Positions 5,394 through 7,299 of a stretch of 7,299 nt of DNA are shown one piece after another. The stretch covers positions 1-7,299 of the forward strand of contig CAYLOP010000155.1 of assembly GCA_964385305.1 (NCBI GenBank), in the 5' to 3' direction. Numbering within the stretch: position 1 is the stretch's first letter; every line of letters starts with the position of its first letter. The translations under genes and the position numbers were made by a program. This stretch comes from CAYLOP01 sp964385305 (lineage in GTDB: Bacteria > Chloroflexota > Anaerolineae > Anaerolineales > E44-bin32). A model generated the notes under the pieces. The model did not search any database and was not told the origin of the DNA. It worked only from the letters and a program-made list of their open reading frames with translations.

Positions 5394-7299
5394 ATGGCCG
5401 AACTAGATTCAATCATCAGGCATGCCATTACGCCTCCAGAGTTTGAGGACAACAAGGTCCATCGCGAACGCCTTGTTGACACGATCCATGCCAACATCCC
5501 GCGAAAATTGATCGTGATCGCGGCACCGGCAGGATATGGTAAAACCACCCTTTTAGCGGATTTTAATAAATATACAGAGCTACCCGTTTGTTGGATTCGT
5601 CTGACCGATGCTGATTGCGATGTGATGCGTCTTTCAACGGTTCTCGCGTTTTCCCTGAAGCGGCGATTTCGAAGATTACATGACGATATCGCCATGGAAC
5701 GTTTGTCGGGTTCCTCGCCGGAGGCGTTGGCGCGCGCATTTATCGATGTGATCGATGCCAAGGTAAGTGAGACATTCGTAATTGCCTTGGATGATGTGCA
5801 CTTGATCAATCGATCAAAGCCTGCGATGGCGTTCCTGGATGCATTCTTGGAAGACCAACCTGAGCAAGTCACGATAATCGCAGCGGGTCGAGAGGTCCTC
5901 GAAGTCTCTTTGGCGAAGTTAATGGCTGAGAGCGATCTTACGGGTCTTGGTCCACATGATCTTGCCTTTACCAATTCCGAGATCATTTCACTTACCGAAA
6001 CGCGTTCTGGTATCAAACTGACAGATAAGGATGCAGATCGGCTGCGCGAGAATTCTCGCGGCTGGGTTACAGGTGTCTTGCTTTCTGCCGAGTTGGCCGG
6101 AAACAACATCGGTGCGATCATGCCCGATACAAGACCGATGGTATATGAGTACTTGGCATCAGTTGTCCTGAACCGTCAGCCGGATGATCTGCGACGCTTT
6201 ATGCTGGACACATCGGTTTTTCCTGTTATGACGGTGGAAGGATGCAATTATCTTCTCAAGCACGAGGACAGCCAGCAATTTCTGAGTCGGGTCATACGCA
6301 GAGGTACGTTTATTACCGCGACGCAGGAAGGGCCTAGAACGTATGAATACCATCCACAATTCAGGCAATTCTTGCTTGAGACGCTTGCGGGCTCGGATCA
6401 GAAGCGGTATCGGACCTTGCTTGTTCGAGCTGCAGACTACCTTGCAGAGCATGATTCTGCAGAGTATGCGGTGGGTTTGTACTGCAAAGCAGGCGCTACT
6501 AAGAAAGCCGCCTCTTTAGCGGATTTGCGCGCGCAGGAGATGTATCAAAGCGGACGGTGGGTAACACTTAAATCATGGTCGCAAGTTCTGCATGATGCTA
6601 ATGCCCCAGCGCCGAGAGTCTACCTCTACCTCGCTGCTTATTACACAGATCAAGGAAACATTACGCTTGCTGAAGAAGCTCTCAGTCAAGTCGAGGACAT
6701 CTTGAACGAACGCACGTCTAAGACGGTGCGTGCCTATGCAAGCATTGTCAAAGGCCATGTATTCCTAAAAAGGGACAAAATTAATGATGCTTTTAGTGAA
6801 GCGCTAAATGCAGAGCGCTTGCTAGGACGGCAAGGTAGCCGACTGCTGAAAGCAGCTTGTTTGCGGTTGAAATCACTTCTTCATGCTGCTCAAGGCGAAC
6901 TCGACGTTGCGGAGGAACATGCTAAAGCAGCTGTGAGCCTGCTGAATCGCGAAGATGAAAAACATAATCTTGCCTCGGCGCTTGTTGACCTCTCAAACAT
7001 TCAATCTGCCCTCGGGAAATTCCATGAAGCACACTCTTGTGCTCTCAAGAGCCATGAGATCATGCAGGAAATTGGCGGACCGTTGTGGTTGGCGTTCTCC
7101 ACAAATAACCTTGCATATGACGCTCATCAGCAAGGCCGATACGAAGATGCGCTTGAGCTTTATATCGATGCCTTGAAAAATGCCCGCCGGGCTGCGAGCC
7201 CGGCGCGTGAGGCTATCATCCTTTTAGGACAGGCAGACCTCTTTTCCGATCTCGATCTTGCCCTGCAGGCTGCAGAACTCTACGGACAAGGGCTGAACC
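5394..7299 (+). CDS. MalT-like STAND NTPase with TPR region, 3' end missing
   Basis: The frame stays open for 635 codons to the right edge, so the C-terminus is unknown. The N-terminus goes directly into a STAND NTPase of the MalT type with no preceding effector domain: Walker A APAGYGKTT (44-52), Walker B FVIALDDVH (128-136), a sensor-like Arg in AAGR (163-166), GWVTG (223-227, MalT-type GW motif), YEYLASVVLNRQPDDLRRF (251-269) and YHPQFRQFL (319-327), which closes the winged-helix part. From about residue 408 onward helical repeats resembling TPRs follow (for example around GNITLAEEAL, QGELDVAEEHA and QGRYEDALELY). Such proteins couple ligand sensing by the repeats to ATP-driven oligomerisation; MalT ends in a LuxR-type HTH, others in a BTAD domain or without a DNA-binding domain. 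The ATG is 7 nt after the previous gene; GAGGG lies 12 nt upstream and an in-frame TTG sits directly before it. The output domain, and hence the role as transcription factor, cannot be judged here. Confidence 0.88.
   Translation, partial: MAELDSIIRHAITPPEFEDNKVHRERLVDTIHANIPRKLIVIAAPAGYGKTTLLADFNKYTELPVCWIRLTDADCDVMRLSTVLAFSLKRRFRRLHDDIAMERLSGSSPEALARAFIDVIDAKVSETFVIALDDVHLINRSKPAMAFLDAFLEDQPEQVTIIAAGREVLEVSLAKLMAESDLTGLGPHDLAFTNSEIISLTETRSGIKLTDKDADRLRENSRGWVTGVLLSAELAGNNIGAIMPDTRPMVYEYLASVVLNRQPDDLRRFMLDTSVFPVMTVEGCNYLLKHEDSQQFLSRVIRRGTFITATQEGPRTYEYHPQFRQFLLETLAGSDQKRYRTLLVRAADYLAEHDSAEYAVGLYCKAGATKKAASLADLRAQEMYQSGRWVTLKSWSQVLHDANAPAPRVYLYLAAYYTDQGNITLAEEALSQVEDILNERTSKTVRAYASIVKGHVFLKRDKINDAFSEALNAERLLGRQGSRLLKAACLRLKSLLHAAQGELDVAEEHAKAAVSLLNREDEKHNLASALVDLSNIQSALGKFHEAHSCALKSHEIMQEIGGPLWLAFSTNNLAYDAHQQGRYEDALELYIDALKNARRAASPAREAIILLGQADLFSDLDLALQAAELYGQGLN

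Noticed and set aside
5318..6121. A 267-codon open frame on the minus strand
   Set aside because: It lies opposite the MalT-like gene, which has clear Walker A and B motifs; the antisense product is serine- and arginine-rich with no domain.
5394..7299. STAND protein as an Avs-type phage-defence gene
   Set aside because: The visible part is MalT-like, with no nuclease or other N-terminal effector and no defence neighbours; the missing C-terminus leaves it open, but nothing here supports defence.

Overview
The window looks like a piece of a bacterial chromosome, most likely from Chloroflexota (Anaerolineae-like). This rests on the gene combination: a TtuA-type tRNA thiolase beside a ubiquitin-like sulfur carrier, a DUF1385 membrane protein, a MalT-like STAND ATPase with TPRs, and a small protein of a style I associate with that phylum. 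The assignment is inference; there is no rRNA or other marker gene. I see no tRNA, rRNA, CRISPR array, IS element or phage gene.

Layout. Positions 1-1861 (minus strand) hold a compact tRNA-modification operon, transcribed leftwards: a ttuB-like sulfur carrier, a ttuA-like tRNA 2-thiolation enzyme, queF (preQ0 reductase) and yhhQ (preQ0 transporter, cut by the left edge). Gaps between the genes are 29, 15 and 0 nt. A near-consensus promoter (TTGACG, 17 nt, TACAAT) lies just upstream of the carrier gene. Positions 1911-2168 are non-coding and contain a hairpin plus T-run that probably terminates the next operon. Positions 2169-4449 (minus) hold an M20 metallo-dipeptidase followed 22 nt later by a DUF1385 membrane protein.

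Positions 4450-5020 are a roughly 570-nt divergent intergenic region with a perfect 14-bp palindrome close to the dipeptidase start, two plausible plus-strand -10 elements and at most one doubtful 52-codon ORF. From 5021 the plus strand encodes an unrecognised 121-aa protein and, 7 nt later, a large MalT-like STAND NTPase with a TPR region that runs off the right edge.

How the genes work together. The first operon joins two tRNA maturation routes: sulfur transfer by TtuB/TtuA (2-thiolation, by homology at U54) and queuosine salvage (YhhQ imports preQ0, QueF reduces it to preQ1 for insertion at G34). The carrier protein ends in Gly-Gly-Ala rather than Gly-Gly, so it may need C-terminal trimming before activation. 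The rightmost pair looks like an uncharacterised signalling unit: a soluble small protein plus a STAND/TPR regulator whose output domain is outside the window.
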